Positions 25,596 to 35,178 of a stretch of DNA of 64,000 nt are shown here, one piece after another. Source of the stretch: Actinocorallia herbida (GTDB taxonomy: Bacteria > Actinomycetota > Actinomycetes > Streptosporangiales > Streptosporangiaceae); assembly GCF_003751225.1 (NCBI RefSeq), contig NZ_RJKE01000001.1, positions 7,564,001-7,628,000 of the forward strand, written 5' to 3'. The stretch's first letter is position 1, and the number at the start of each line of letters is the position of its first letter. The position numbers and the translations under genes were made by a program. The notes below the pieces were generated by a model. It ran no database searches. It saw only the letters and a list, made by a program, of their open reading frames with translations, and was not told the DNA's origin.

Positions 25596-25632
25596 CGCGC
25601 GCTCCGGATCCGGACTCCGGAGCGGGTGAGGA

Positions 25633-25890
25633 TCAGGCCTTGGCCGCGAGGTTCTGGACGTAGTTGACGACGTCCTGCACCGTGCGGAGGTTCTTCAGCT
25701 CGTCGTCGGGGATCTCGACGCCGAACTTGTCCTGGGCGGCGACGGCGATCTCGACCATCGACAGGGAGTCGATGTCGAGGTCGTCGATGAAGTTCTTCTC
25801 GGGGGTGACGTCGGCGGCCGGGATGCCGACGATCTCTTCGACGATCTCGCCGAGGCCGTCGAGGATGGTCTGGGTGGTGACTTCAGCCAT
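25633..25890 (-). CDS. acpP: acyl carrier protein
   Basis: An 85-residue acidic four-helix carrier. Ser42 in DDLDIDSLSMVEI receives 4'-phosphopantetheine; the rest matches bacterial type II fatty-acid ACPs in length and charge. AAGGAGC precedes ATG 25890. It lies between fabH and fabF as in other actinomycete fab operons. Confidence 0.96.
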   Translation of the reverse strand: MAEVTTQTILDGLGEIVEEIVGIPAADVTPEKNFIDDLDIDSLSMVEIAVAAQDKFGVEIPDDELKNLRTVQDVVNYVQNLAAKA

Positions 25891-25935
25891 GGCTGGTGTG
25901 CTCCTTGATTCCGATAGGGATGTTTCGCCCAGACC

Positions 25936-26898
25936 CTAGGGGATCTGGATGACCTGGGCAGCGTAGGTCAAACCTGCGCCGAACCCGATAATGAGAGCCG
26001 GTTCTCCCGACTTGACGTCGCCGCGCTCGATCATGCGCGAGAGCGCCATCGGGATGGACGCGGCAGAGGTGTTCCCGGCGTTGACGATGTCCTCGGCGAT
26101 CACCGCGTTGGGCGCGTTGAGCTTCTTCGCGATGCCGCGGATGATCCTGAGGTTCGCCTGGTGCGGCACGAACGCCGCCAGCTCGGACGGGTCGATGCCC
26201 GCCCGCCGGCACGCCTCCAGCGCCACCGGGTGCAGCGCGGTGGTCGCCCACCGGAAGACGGCCTGGCCGTCCTGGGACAGGAACGAGTTGCGGTCCTGCA
26301 CCATGATCTTGTCGGCGTTCTCGCCGTCGCTCCCCCACACCACCGGACCGACCTGCGGGACGTCCGCGCCGGTCACCACCGCGGCGCCCGCGCCGTCGGC
26401 GAAGATGATGCAGGTCGTGCGGTCCGTCCAGTCGATCCACGGGGAGAACTTCTCCGCGCCGACCACCAGGACGTTCTTGGCCGAACCGGCGCGGATCGCG
26501 TCGCTGGCCGTGGACAGCGCGTAGGCGAAGCCCGCGCAGGCCGCGTTGACGTCGAACGCGCCGGGCGCCTGGATGCCGAGGCGGAACGCCACGGTCGCCG
26601 AGGCGTTCGGCACCTGGGTCTCGGCCGTGCAGGTCGCGACGATGACGAGGTCGATGTCGGCGGCGGTCAGTCCGCTGGCGGCCAGCGCCTTGCCCCCCGC
26701 GGCGACCGCGAGGTCGAGCATCGACTCGTCCTCCAGCGCGATCCTGCGCTCGACGATGCCGACGCGGGAGCGGATCCACGCGTCGTTGGTGTCGACGCCG
26801 CGTGCGGCGAGGTCGTCGTTGGTGACGACGTTGTCGGGCTGATAATGGCCGAAGGCCAGGATGCGGGCGCCGTTGCGCCCTTCGGACAGCCGGATCAT
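25936..26898 (-). CDS. fabH: 3-oxoacyl-ACP synthase III
   Basis: Starts fatty-acid synthesis by condensing an acyl-CoA primer with malonyl-ACP; in actinomycetes it usually prefers branched primers. The 320-residue protein has Cys121 in FDVNAACAGFAYAL, His in FVPHQANLRI, and Asn in IVNAGNTSAAS. ATG 26898 overlaps the fabD stop by four bases (ATGA), so the frames are coupled; a longer upstream extension in this frame is just antisense-free overlap with fabD and is not used. Confidence 0.96.
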   Translation of the reverse strand: MIRLSEGRNGARILAFGHYQPDNVVTNDDLAARGVDTNDAWIRSRVGIVERRIALEDESMLDLAVAAGGKALAASGLTAADIDLVIVATCTAETQVPNASATVAFRLGIQAPGAFDVNAACAGFAYALSTASDAIRAGSAKNVLVVGAEKFSPWIDWTDRTTCIIFADGAGAAVVTGADVPQVGPVVWGSDGENADKIMVQDRNSFLSQDGQAVFRWATTALHPVALEACRRAGIDPSELAAFVPHQANLRIIRGIAKKLNAPNAVIAEDIVNAGNTSAASIPMALSRMIERGDVKSGEPALIIGFGAGLTYAAQVIQIP

Positions 26899-27800
26899 GC
26901 GAGCTCCCGTGCCTTTTCGATGTCCTCGGGGGTCTTCAGGCCGAGTAGCGCGACGCCCTTGAGGTCGCGGCGGGCCAGGCCCACCAGCGTGCCGCCGGGC
27001 GCGAGTTCGATGAGCGCGGTGACGCCCAGGTCGGCGAAGGTCCGCGTGCACAGGTCCCAGCGGACCGGCGAGCTGACCTGGCCGACGAGCCGGGCGAGGA
27101 AGTCCGCGCCGGACTCGACCACCGCGCCGTCCCTGTTGGAGACCAATGTGATCTCCGGGTCCTTCGGGGTGACCGAGGCGGCCGCGGCGTCGAGCGCGGC
27201 GACGGCCGGGGCCATGTGCTCGGTGTGGAAGGCGCCGGCCACCGCGAGGGGACGCAGCCGGGCCTTGGCCGGAGGCTCCTCGGCGAACGCCGCGAGCTGC
27301 TCCAGGGTGCCGGCCGCGACGATCTGGCCGTTGCCGTTGATGTTGGCGGGGGTGAGCCCCTGCTTGGCGATCGCGGCGAGCACCTCGTCGACGTCGCCGC
27401 CGAGGACCGCGGTCATGCCGGTCTGCGTGACGGCGGCGGCCTCGGCCATGCCGCGGCCGCGAACGGCCACCAGGCGCATGGCCTCCTCCTCGGTGAGGAC
27501 CCCTGCCATCGCGGCCGCGGCCAGCTCGCCGACGCTGTGCCCGGCGACCGCGTCGGGCCGCAGGCCCAGCGCCTGGAAGGTGACGAGCGCCGCGGCGACC
27601 AGCAGGGGCTGGGCGACCGCGGTGTCCTTGATCTCGTCGGCGTCCGCGGTCGTGCCGCAGCGGATCAGATCCAGACCGACGATGTCGGACCAGGCACCGA
27701 GCCGATCCGCAACGCCGGGGACCTCGAGCCACGGGGCGAGGAATCCGGGGGTCTGGGCGCCTTGGCCGGGAGCTGTGATGAGAAGCACGGGACCAACCAT
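26895..27800 (-). CDS. fabD: malonyl-CoA:ACP transacylase
   Basis: Moves malonyl from CoA to ACP. With ATG 27800 the protein has 301 residues, begins LLITAPGQGAQTPGF, has the nucleophile Ser89 in AVAGHSVGELAAAA and the catalytic His in AGAFHTEHMAPA. An in-frame start at 27890 would add 30 basic residues not typical of the family, so the later ATG is used although no clear ribosome-binding site precedes it. First gene of fabD-fabH-acpP-fabF-accD, 114 bases after fasR. Confidence 0.94.
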   Translation of the reverse strand: MVGPVLLITAPGQGAQTPGFLAPWLEVPGVADRLGAWSDIVGLDLIRCGTTADADEIKDTAVAQPLLVAAALVTFQALGLRPDAVAGHSVGELAAAAMAGVLTEEEAMRLVAVRGRGMAEAAAVTQTGMTAVLGGDVDEVLAAIAKQGLTPANINGNGQIVAAGTLEQLAAFAEEPPAKARLRPLAVAGAFHTEHMAPAVAALDAAAASVTPKDPEITLVSNRDGAVVESGADFLARLVGQVSSPVRWDLCTRTFADLGVTALIELAPGGTLVGLARRDLKGVALLGLKTPEDIEKARELA

Positions 27801-27914
27801 GCCGTGGAGCAGGGGGTCGGGGTCATGCCGACAGGGACGAAGTTTGCTCCGCGGTCTTTGTAGGACCCTGACAACGGTGATGCGGGCCACAGGGGTCCCG
27901 GGTTGGAGAACTCC
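27801..27914 (-). promoter_or_regulatory. fabD upstream region, candidate FasR target
   Basis: The gap between fasR and fabD contains TTGTAGGACCCTGACAA at 27858-27874, an imperfect dyad (TTGT...ACAA). In Streptomyces coelicolor FasR activates the fabD promoter from the equivalent gap. Which bases are the binding site here is not known; the dyad is the best candidate I see. Confidence 0.4.
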
Positions 27915-29099
27915 TTAAAACGAACCGCTCCGATCGGTGAATCTTCCGAGCACGAGGGCGATCCGGAGAGTGAACGCGCCGCGCCCGTCCGTCGGGGTCA
28001 GGCCGGTCAGTTCGCTCACCCTGCGCAAGCGGTATCGGACGGTGTTGGGGTGGACGTACAGGAGCCGGGCCGTCGCCTCCAGGGACGACCCCTGTTCCAG
28101 GTACGTCGTGAGGGTGTCCAGCAAGGGGGCGCCCGCCGCCTGGATGGGCGCGAAGACCTGCTCGACGAGGTATTTGCGGGCCGCCTCGTCGCCGTCCAGG
28201 GCCCGCTCCGGCAGCAGCTCCGACGCCGCGACGGGCCGGGGCGCGTCCGGCCAGCCGACCGCGGCGCGCAGTCCCGCGAGCGCCGCCTTGGCCGAGGCCG
28301 TGGCCCCGTACAGGTCGGGCGCCTCCGGGCCGACGACCACGGGGCCCTGCCCGAACTTAGCCGAGAGCTGCCGGGCCGCGGCCAACGGATCCTCGGCGCC
28401 ACCGACGATCACGATGAGCCGGCTGCCCTGCACCCCGGACAGGACGTCCACGCGCAGCCGCCGGGCCGCGAGCTTGATCTGGTCGGCGATCGCCTCCGAG
28501 CTGTCCTCGGGGGCGTGCCCCGCGATGACGACGACGGGCTTGGTCGTCCAGCCGAGCGCGGCGGCCCAGGAGTGCAGGCCGTCGTCGCCGTCGCCGCGCA
28601 GCAGCGAGTCGACCACCAGCGCCTCCAGGCGGGCGTCCCAGGCGCCGCGGGTCTCCGCGGCCCGCGCGTAGACCTGGGCGGCGCTGAACGCGACCTCGCG
28701 GGTGTAGCGCAGGATCGCCTCGCGCAGCTGCGCCTCGCCGCCGGGGGCGGCCAGGTCGTGCAGCCGCGTCTCCACGACCTCGCTGATCACCCGGATCATG
28801 TCGACGGTGTGCTGGAGCCTGATCGTGCGCATCATCTCGCGCGGGGCGGTCGCGAAGACCTCGCCGCCCAGCGCGACCCTGGTCCGCTCGCCGTTGCGGA
28901 ACCAGTCGACGAACGCCGCGATCGACGTCTGCGCCACGAGCCCGATCCAGGACCGCTGCTCGGCGGGCATCCGCCGGAACCACGGGAGCCGCTCCTCCAT
29001 CCGGCCGAGCGCCGCGACACCGAAGGTGCTCAGTGCGGTCTCCAGCCGGCGGGTGGTCTCCTCCCGCAGCGCGCGGCTTTCCGCGCTCTCGTTCGTCAC
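27915..29099 (-). CDS. fasR: FasR-type transcriptional activator of the fab operon (PucR-like)
   Basis: A 394-residue regulator with an N-terminal helical domain (LGRMEERLPWFRRMPAEQRSW split here as MEERLPWFRRMPAEQ), a central GGDEF-like ligand-binding region and a C-terminal PucR-type helix-turn-helix: LLDTLTTYLEQGSSLEATA and LYVHPNTVRYRLRRVSELTG. In S. coelicolor the orthologue in the same position activates fabD-fabH-acpP-fabF. The gene is on the same strand as fabD, 114 bases upstream. Confidence 0.9.
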   Translation of the reverse strand: MTNESAESRALREETTRRLETALSTFGVAALGRMEERLPWFRRMPAEQRSWIGLVAQTSIAAFVDWFRNGERTRVALGGEVFATAPREMMRTIRLQHTVDMIRVISEVVETRLHDLAAPGGEAQLREAILRYTREVAFSAAQVYARAAETRGAWDARLEALVVDSLLRGDGDDGLHSWAAALGWTTKPVVVIAGHAPEDSSEAIADQIKLAARRLRVDVLSGVQGSRLIVIVGGAEDPLAAARQLSAKFGQGPVVVGPEAPDLYGATASAKAALAGLRAAVGWPDAPRPVAASELLPERALDGDEAARKYLVEQVFAPIQAAGAPLLDTLTTYLEQGSSLEATARLLYVHPNTVRYRLRRVSELTGLTPTDGRGAFTLRIALVLGRFTDRSGSF

Positions 29100-29297
29100 G
29101 GGGTCAAGGGTGCCATCCCCGCGGACGGTGGTCGTACCCCTGTCCCGCCATCACGCCCCGGTCCACGGCCGTTGACCCCTGCGGAGTAAGCCGCAGGTCA
29201 ATTCTCGATCACGGACCGCTACGTTGCGTGCCAGAAAAATGCACGCTCCGTAATATCCCCAGGGTAAGCGCCCTCATGACTACGGAAAGGTCAGGGA

Positions 29298-30293
29298 GTG
29301 GAACGCCCCATCTTCGTCGTCGGCTGCCCACGATCGGGTACCACGCTCCTCCAGCTCATGCTGCACGCCCACCCCAGGATCGCGCTCCCTCCCGAAACCC
29401 GGTTCCTCCTCCCGGCCTACTACGGCCGCGAAATGTTCGGCGACCTGGCCGACCGCGGCAACCGGCGCGCCCTCGGCGTCTGGATCACCGGGACGAAGGG
29501 GCACAAGTTCCCCGACCTCGGCCTTGACCGCCACGCCGTCGTCGACGAGATCGAGGCGGGCCCGCCGACCCTCGGCTCCGCCGTCGGCACCGTCTTCCGC
29601 GCCTACTCCCGCGGGCACGGCAAGCCGCGCTGGGGCGACAAGCGGCCCGGATACGTGCGCTACCTGCCCGAACTGTTCAGGCTCTTCCCCAACGCGCAGA
29701 TCGTCCATCTGATCCGGGACGGCCGCGACTGCGTCGGCTCGCTCAAGGGCATGCCGTGGTGGCCGCACGACAGCGCCTTCGCGATGACGACCTGGGCCGC
29801 GGCGATCGACGCGGGCGTCCGCGCCCGGCGCTACCTGCCGCCGAACTCCTACCACGAGCTCCAGTACGAGCGGCTGGTCACCGACCCCGAGTCGGAGCTG
29901 CGACGGCTCTGCGGCTTCCTGCGCGAGGACTTCGACCCGGCGATGCTGCACCCGCGCGCGGTCGCCTCGGTGACCCCGCGCCGCAAGAGGCACCACGCCC
30001 GCACCCACCAGGCGGTCGACGCGCTCGCGGTGCACTCCTGGCAGACCCGGCTGGACGAAGCCGAGATCGGCCTCGCCGAGTACTTCCTGGCCGCCCGCCT
30101 GCGCCGGTACGGCTACCCGCTCGGCGACGCCCCGCGCCCGTCGGCCAAGGCGGTCACCCACTACCTGGCGACGGCCGCGGCGATGCGGCGCAGCCGGATG
30201 GCCCGGGAGGCCAAGGACGCGGTGCGCAGGCTGCGCGAACACGGCGACCTGGCCTGCCGGCTCGACCAGGACGTGCTGGTGCTCGGCCGCTGA
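29298..30293 (+). CDS. PAPS-dependent sulfotransferase family protein
   Basis: A 331-residue sulfotransferase-fold protein. The 5'-phosphosulfate loop is VVGCPRSGTTLLQLMLH at the N-terminus, and the 3'-phosphate motif is QIVHLIRDGRDCVGSLKG in the middle (Arg and Ser contacts). LQYERLVTDPESELRRLCGFL is typical of the Sulfotransfer_3 group. Acceptor unknown; related actinobacterial proteins modify lipids or secondary metabolites. The start GTG 29298 follows AGGTCAGGGA. It faces fasR (divergent) and converges on aceE. Confidence 0.85.
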   Translation: MERPIFVVGCPRSGTTLLQLMLHAHPRIALPPETRFLLPAYYGREMFGDLADRGNRRALGVWITGTKGHKFPDLGLDRHAVVDEIEAGPPTLGSAVGTVFRAYSRGHGKPRWGDKRPGYVRYLPELFRLFPNAQIVHLIRDGRDCVGSLKGMPWWPHDSAFAMTTWAAAIDAGVRARRYLPPNSYHELQYERLVTDPESELRRLCGFLREDFDPAMLHPRAVASVTPRRKRHHARTHQAVDALAVHSWQTRLDEAEIGLAEYFLAARLRRYGYPLGDAPRPSAKAVTHYLATAAAMRRSRMAREAKDAVRRLREHGDLACRLDQDVLVLGR

Positions 30294-30348
30294 CGTCACC
30301 AGGCCCGCTGTGGGCCGTACAGACCGCGGGACAGTCCCCGGGAACACC

Positions 30349-30380
30349 GGAGGGGGCCGGACGGATCCGGCCCCCTCCTT
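30349..30380. terminator. bidirectional terminator
   Basis: GGAGGGGGCCGG at 30349-30360 pairs perfectly with 30367-30378 over ACGGAT, followed by TT. It lies between the convergent sulfotransferase and aceE genes. Confidence 0.8.
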
Positions 30381-30429
30381 GGCGTTCAGGCCCGTGCAGC
30401 GCCACTGTCGGCGCCGCGGAGCCGCCTTC

Positions 30430-33228
30430 TCAGGCCGCGCCGCCCGACTCGGCCGGGGCGTTGGCGCCCGAGACCGCCGCGACGCCCTGGTCCAGGCCGT
30501 AGCGGGCGATCGCCTGCTGGAGCACCTCGTGCTTCAGCTCGCCGCGCTTCACCAGGCGGGTGAGCACCTGGAGCACGATCGACTGGGCGTCGACGTGGAA
30601 GAAGCGGCGGGCCGCGGCGCGGGTGTCGGAGAACCCGAACCCGTCGGTGCCGAGCGAGGTGAAGTCACCCGGGACCCACGGCGCGATCTGGTCCTGCACC
30701 GCGCGCATGAAGTCGCTGACCGCGACGATCGGGCCCGGGACGTCGGCCAGGCGCCGCGTCACGAACGGGATCAGCTGCTCGCGCTCGGGGTTGAGCAGGT
30801 TGAAGGTGTCGCAGTTCATCGCCTCGCGGCGCAGCTCGGTCCAGGACGGCACCGACCACAGGTCCGCCGACACGCCCCAGTCCTCGGCGAGGATCCGCTG
30901 GGCCTCGACGCCCCAGGGCCCGGCCACGCCGGACGAGAGGATCTGCGCCTTGGGCGCCTCCGACCCGAGGTCCGGTCCGTCGGCGAACTTGTACAGGCCG
31001 CGCAGCAGGTCCTTGACGTCCAGGCCGGCCGGCTCGACGGGCTGTACGTAAGGCTCGTTGTACAGCGTCAGGTAGTAGTTGATGTCCTCGCCCAGCGGGT
31101 GCTCGGGGGTCGCCGAGTACATCCTGCGGAGCGCGTCCTTGACGATGTGCGACAGCTCGAACGACCAGGACGGGTCGTAGCTGACCGTCGCCGGGTTGGT
31201 CGAGGCCAGCAGGTGCGAGTGCCCGTCGGCGTGCTGGAGGCCCTCGCCCGTCAGGGTCGTGCGGCCCGCGGTGGCGCCCAGCATGAACCCGCGGCCCATC
31301 TGGTCGGCCATCGCCCACATCTGGTCGCCGGTCCGCTGCCACCCGAACATCGAGTAGAAGATGTAGATCGGGATCATGTGCTCGCCGTGCGTGGCGTAGG
31401 CCGTGCTGGAGGCGATCAGCGACGCCATGGAGCCGGCCTCGGAGATGCCCTCGTGCAGGATCTGGCCCTGCTCGGACTCCTTGTAGGACAGCATCAGCTT
31501 GCGGTCGGCCGACTCGTACGTCTGCCCGTGCGGCGAGTAGATCTTCGCCGTCGGGAACATCGCGTCCATGCCGAAGGTGCGGGCCTCGTCCGGAATGATC
31601 GGCACGAAGCGCTGGCCGATGTTCTTGTCCTTCATGAGGTCCTTGAGCAGGCGGACGAAGGCCATGGTGGTGGCCACCGACTGCTTGCCCGAGCCCTTGC
31701 GCAGCTCGTCGTACGGCGCGTCGCCGGGCAGGGTGAGCGGCTTGGCGCGGTTGATCCGCTTCGGCAGGAAGCCGCCCAGCGCGGCACGGCGCTCCTGCAT
31801 GTACTGGATCTCTTCGGAGTCCTGGCCCGGGTGGTAGTAGGGCGGGAGGTCGGCCTCGAGGGCCGAGTCCGGGATGTCCAGGTAGAGACGGTCCCGGAAC
31901 TCCTTGAGCTCGTTCTTGGTGAGCTTCTTCATCTGGTGGCTGGACATGCGGGCCTCGAAGTCGGGTCCGAGGGTCCAGCCCTTGATGGTGTGCGTCAGGA
32001 TCACGGTCGGCTGGCCGACGTGCTCACGCGCTGCCTTGAAGGCGGCGAAGAGCTTGCGGTAGTCGTGGCCGCCGCGCGAGAGCTTGGTGAGGTCGTCGTC
32101 GCTCAGGTGCTCGACGATCTTGCGCAGCCGGGGGTCGTCACCGAAGAACTGCTCGCGCGTGTAGGCGCCGGGCTCGACGGTGAAGGTCTGCATCTGGCCG
32201 TCGGGGGTGTTGTTCATCTTGTTGACGAGCACACCGTCCACGTCCTTGGCCAGCAACGGGTCCCAGTCGCGGCCCCAGATGACCTTGATGACGTTCCAGC
32301 CGGCGCCGCGGAAGTAGGACTCCAGCTCCTGGATGATCTTCCCGTTGCCCCGGACCGGCCCGTCGAGCCGCTGGAGGTTGCAGTTGATCACGAAGGTGAG
32401 GTTGTCCAGCTCCTCGCGGGCGGCGAGGCCGATCGCGCCGAGCGACTCGGGCTCGTCCATCTCGCCGTCGCCCAGGAAGGCCCAGACGTGCGAGCGGGAG
32501 GTGTCCTTGAGCTCGCGCGAGAGCAGGTAGCGGTTGAACCGCGCCTGGTAGATCGAGTCGATGGCGGTGAGGCCCATCGAGACGGTCGGGAACTCCCAGA
32601 AGTCGGGCATGAGCCGCGGGTGCGGGTACGACGACAGACCGCCGCCGGGGTGCGAGACCTCCTGGCGGAACCCGTCGAGCTGCTGCTCGCTCAGTCGGCC
32701 CTCGAGGAACGCGCGCGCGTACACGCCCGGGGCCGCGTGGCCCTGGATGAACACCTGGTCACCGGACTCGCCGTGGTCCTTGCCGCGGAAGAAGTGGTTG
32801 AAGCCGACCTCGTAGAGGGAGGCGGCCGAGGCATAGGTGGCGATATGGCCGCCGACACTCAGCTCCGGACGGTTCGCCCGGGAGACCATGATCGCGGCAT
32901 TCCACCGGATATAGGCCCGGATGCGACGCTCGATGTGCTCGTCGCCGGGGAACCAGGGCTCCTTCTCCGGGGGGATGGTGTTGATGTAGTCGGTGCTGCG
33001 CAGGCCGGGCACCCCGACCTGCTGTTCCCTGGCTCGCTCAAGCAGCTTGAGCATCACATAGCGGGCCCTGGTACGGCCCTCGGTCTTGATGACCGTGTCC
33101 AGTGATTCGAGCCACTCCCTGGTCTCGTCCGGGTTGATGTCCGGGAGCTGGCTCGGCAGGCCGTCGCTAATGATCGAGAAGCGTTGGCGTCCGGAAGGCA
33201 CTGGTGTCCCCTTGTCACGCGGGTACAT
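30430..33228 (-). CDS. aceE: pyruvate dehydrogenase E1 component, homodimeric type
   Basis: Thiamine-diphosphate-dependent decarboxylation of pyruvate in the pyruvate dehydrogenase complex. The 932-residue protein has the homodimeric E1 layout: [33 protein letters not shown], the TPP/Mg motif [12 protein letters not shown]...[24 protein letters not shown], and HDHE-like [23 protein letters not shown] 33228 gives a normal length. E2 and E3 are elsewhere. The neighbours yjbQ, DUF3052 and ahpE on the other side resemble the aceE-Rv2240c-Rv2239c-ahpE region of Mycobacterium tuberculosis. Confidence 0.96.
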   Translation of the reverse strand: MYPRDKGTPVPSGRQRFSIISDGLPSQLPDINPDETREWLESLDTVIKTEGRTRARYVMLKLLERAREQQVGVPGLRSTDYINTIPPEKEPWFPGDEHIERRIRAYIRWNAAIMVSRANRPELSVGGHIATYASAASLYEVGFNHFFRGKDHGESGDQVFIQGHAAPGVYARAFLEGRLSEQQLDGFRQEVSHPGGGLSSYPHPRLMPDFWEFPTVSMGLTAIDSIYQARFNRYLLSRELKDTSRSHVWAFLGDGEMDEPESLGAIGLAAREELDNLTFVINCNLQRLDGPVRGNGKIIQELESYFRGAGWNVIKVIWGRDWDPLLAKDVDGVLVNKMNNTPDGQMQTFTVEPGAYTREQFFGDDPRLRKIVEHLSDDDLTKLSRGGHDYRKLFAAFKAAREHVGQPTVILTHTIKGWTLGPDFEARMSSHQMKKLTKNELKEFRDRLYLDIPDSALEADLPPYYHPGQDSEEIQYMQERRAALGGFLPKRINRAKPLTLPGDAPYDELRKGSGKQSVATTMAFVRLLKDLMKDKNIGQRFVPIIPDEARTFGMDAMFPTAKIYSPHGQTYESADRKLMLSYKESEQGQILHEGISEAGSMASLIASSTAYATHGEHMIPIYIFYSMFGWQRTGDQMWAMADQMGRGFMLGATAGRTTLTGEGLQHADGHSHLLASTNPATVSYDPSWSFELSHIVKDALRRMYSATPEHPLGEDINYYLTLYNEPYVQPVEPAGLDVKDLLRGLYKFADGPDLGSEAPKAQILSSGVAGPWGVEAQRILAEDWGVSADLWSVPSWTELRREAMNCDTFNLLNPEREQLIPFVTRRLADVPGPIVAVSDFMRAVQDQIAPWVPGDFTSLGTDGFGFSDTRAAARRFFHVDAQSIVLQVLTRLVKRGELKHEVLQQAIARYGLDQGVAAVSGANAPAESGGAA

Positions 33229-33440
33229 CGGCTGTTTGTCGACGTTCAGTGCCCATCCTGCCGCCGCCGGAGCGCCATCGCATCTCTACTGCCCGGTAAC
33301 AAGACGCAGGTCACAGCACTGTCAGACCCCATGTTAGGCCGGTCAGGGTGCAGGTAAACACACCGTGTCGGCGCTGCGTGACGAGAAAGCGGCAAAGCCT
33401 TCCCCGGCCCGTATTGGTCTACACCTGTGATGATCCTCTC

Positions 33441-33848
33441 ATGAAGACGACTCTCCTCTCGGTGACCACCGGACGCCGCGACACCGTTCACGACATCACC
33501 GGCGAATGCCGCGATTTCATCAGCGGCGAAGGCGACGGGCTCCTGCACGTCTTCGTCCCGCACGCGACCGCCGGGATCGCGGTCCTCGAACTCGGCGCCG
33601 GCAGCGACGACGACCTGCTCGCCGCGCTCCGCGACCTGCTCCCGGCCGACGACAGGTGGCGCCACGCCCATGGCACCCGGGGCCACGGCCGCTCCCACGT
33701 ACTGCCCGCCCTCATCCCGCCTTATGCAACGATTCCCGTTATCGGGGGAAGACTTGCCCTCGGCACCTGGCAGTCGATCGCCCTCGTCGACATCAACGTC
33801 GACAATCCCGACCGGAACGTGCGCCTGTCGTTTCTGGGAGGAGCATGA
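33441..33848 (+). CDS. YjbQ/UPF0047 family protein
   Basis: A 135-residue protein of the YjbQ fold. Key segments are LLHVFVPHATAGIAVLE, the metal-type histidines in RWRHAHGTRGHGRSHVLPAL, and LGTWQSIALVDINVDNPDRNV. Some relatives show weak thiamine-phosphate synthase activity in vitro, but the cellular role is unsettled. ATG 33441 is divergent from aceE with 212 bases between. The stop TGA overlaps an ATGATG that opens a small frame described next. Confidence 0.88.
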   Translation: MKTTLLSVTTGRRDTVHDITGECRDFISGEGDGLLHVFVPHATAGIAVLELGAGSDDDLLAALRDLLPADDRWRHAHGTRGHGRSHVLPALIPPYATIPVIGGRLALGTWQSIALVDINVDNPDRNVRLSFLGGA

Positions 33849-34060
33849 TGGGAAGGCGAAACCGCATGTGGGGCACGTGTGGATCATGCTTATGGGGTAT
33901 GGGCACTTGCGCAAGGGGCCGTCCTTTGTGTGGACTGTCCCGCAATACCTTGAGGTGCACCCGACGCCGGGGCGTCGAATCGCAGGTATCGCATCGAACG
34001 GTGTCGAGCCAGGCGGTGTCGAGCCGGGACGCTGGAGAGCCAGTACGGTGCATCCCATGA
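33845..34060 (+). CDS. doubtful 71-residue frame coupled to yjbQ
   Basis: ATG 33845 overlaps the yjbQ stop (ATGA) and is preceded by GGGAGGAGC, a better ribosome-binding site than most real genes here. The predicted peptide is rich in Cys, Arg and Trp (MWGTCGSCLWGMGTC near the start) and has no recognised family. Third-position GC bias is weak and the end runs into the presumed promoter of the DUF3052 gene, which also contains CGGTGTCGAGCC twice (33999-34010 and 34014-34025). Probably not a gene, but the coupling is worth noting. Confidence 0.15.
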   Translation: MMGRRNRMWGTCGSCLWGMGTCARGRPLCGLSRNTLRCTRRRGVESQVSHRTVSSQAVSSRDAGEPVRCIP

Positions 34061-34082
34061 ATACGACACAGGGAGGACGTCA

Positions 34083-34511
34083 GTGAGCGCGACCGCGGGC
34101 CAGGCGCAGACGGAGCGCAGCCTGGCCGAAAGGCTCGGTTTCAAGCCGGGCCAGGTGGTGCAGGAGCTCGGCTGGGACGAGGACGTCTCCGAGGAGCTGC
34201 GTGCCTCCATCGAGGCCGTCATCGGCAACGAGATGGTCGACGAGGATTACGAAGACGTCGCGGACGTCGTCGTGCTGTGGTGGCGCGACGAAGACGGCGA
34301 CCTCGTCGACGGCCTGGTCGACGCCCTGTCCTCCATCGCCGGCGGCGGGCACATCTGGCTGCTCACCCCCAAGGCCGGCCGTGAAGGCCATGTGGAGCCC
34401 AGCGACATCTCCGAGGCGGCGCCCACCGCGGGCCTCGCCCAGACCAAGAGCGTCAGCGCCGCCCCCGAATGGTCGGGTTCACGGCTCGTCGCACCGAAGG
34501 GCCGCATGTAA
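34083..34511 (+). CDS. DUF3052 family protein
   Basis: A 142-residue actinobacterial protein of unknown function. It begins with a helical segment (SLAERLGFKPGQVVQELGWDEDVSEEL, quoted as LGFKPGQVVQELGWDED), has an acidic DEDYEDVADVVVLWWRDEDGD stretch and ends EWSGSRLVAPKGR, all conserved features of the family. The M. tuberculosis member is Rv2239c, next to ahpE and close to aceE, matching the order here. GGGAGGAC precedes GTG 34083. It lies 84 bases upstream of ahpE and may share its transcript. Confidence 0.85.
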   Translation: MSATAGQAQTERSLAERLGFKPGQVVQELGWDEDVSEELRASIEAVIGNEMVDEDYEDVADVVVLWWRDEDGDLVDGLVDALSSIAGGGHIWLLTPKAGREGHVEPSDISEAAPTAGLAQTKSVSAAPEWSGSRLVAPKGRM

Positions 34512-34595
34512 AGGCGGGTGCCCCTTCGGCGGCGGACAGGTGGCAGACTTGGCCTGCCCAGGCATGATCTCAAGTCTCCTCGAAGGGAAATCCAC

Positions 34596-35057
34596 ATGGC
34601 CGTTGAGGTCGGAGACAAGGCGCCGGACTTCGAACTGAAGGACCAGCACGGCACGCCCGTCAAGCTGTCGGACTTCGCGGGCGAGAAGGATGTCGTCCTG
34701 GTCTTCTACCCGCTGGCGTTCAGCGGCATCTGCACAGGTGAGCTGTGCGCCATCCGGGACGAGCTGCCCACCCTGGGCGGCGACGACGTCCAGGTGCTCG
34801 CGGTGTCCGTCGACTCGGTCTTCACGCACCGCGCGTGGGCCGAGCAGGAGGGCTACCAGTTCTCGCTCCTCTCGGACTTCTGGCCGCACGGTGGCGTCGC
34901 CGCCGCCTACGGCGTGTTCGACGAGGAGAAGGGCCTGGCGCGCCGTGGCACCTTCATCATCGACAAGGCGGGCGTCGTGCAGTGGAAGGTCGACAACGAC
35001 ATTCCCAACGCGCGCGACCTCGACGCGTACCGCAAGGCACTCGCCGAGATCGCCTGA
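34596..35057 (+). CDS. ahpE: AhpE-type peroxiredoxin
   Basis: Reduces hydroperoxides with a peroxidatic cysteine. The 153-residue protein has the catalytic motif FYPLAFSGICTGELCAIRDE: Cys46 with the Pro and Thr of the PxxxT/SxxC signature, and an additional Cys51 five residues on. Mycobacterial AhpE is a one-Cys enzyme, so Cys51 may act as an internal resolving residue here. LARRGTFIIDKAGVVQW is the conserved C-terminal strand. GAAGGGA precedes ATG 34596. A strong terminator follows. Confidence 0.92.
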   Translation: MAVEVGDKAPDFELKDQHGTPVKLSDFAGEKDVVLVFYPLAFSGICTGELCAIRDELPTLGGDDVQVLAVSVDSVFTHRAWAEQEGYQFSLLSDFWPHGGVAAAYGVFDEEKGLARRGTFIIDKAGVVQWKVDNDIPNARDLDAYRKALAEIA

Positions 35058-35079
35058 AACCGTCCGTCCCACGTGACGT

Positions 35080-35116
35080 GTGAAGGGCCGGACCCTGCCG
35101 GGGTCCGGCCCTTCAC
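35080..35116 (+). terminator. intrinsic-type terminator after ahpE
   Basis: A perfect 16-bp stem: GTGAAGGGCCGGACCC at 35080-35095 with 35101-35116 around TGCCG, followed by GTTC. It ends the DUF3052-ahpE unit. Confidence 0.82.
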
Positions 35117-35178
35117 GTTCACCGGATGGCCATCTGGCGTTCGCCTCCTCCGGGGGTCCCTCACGCGTCCTAACCGCC

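Noticed and set aside
30310-33105. 931-codon frame opposite aceE
   Set aside because: Antisense shadow of aceE; the product has no recognisable domain and is a Val/Leu/Arg/Glu-rich artefact.
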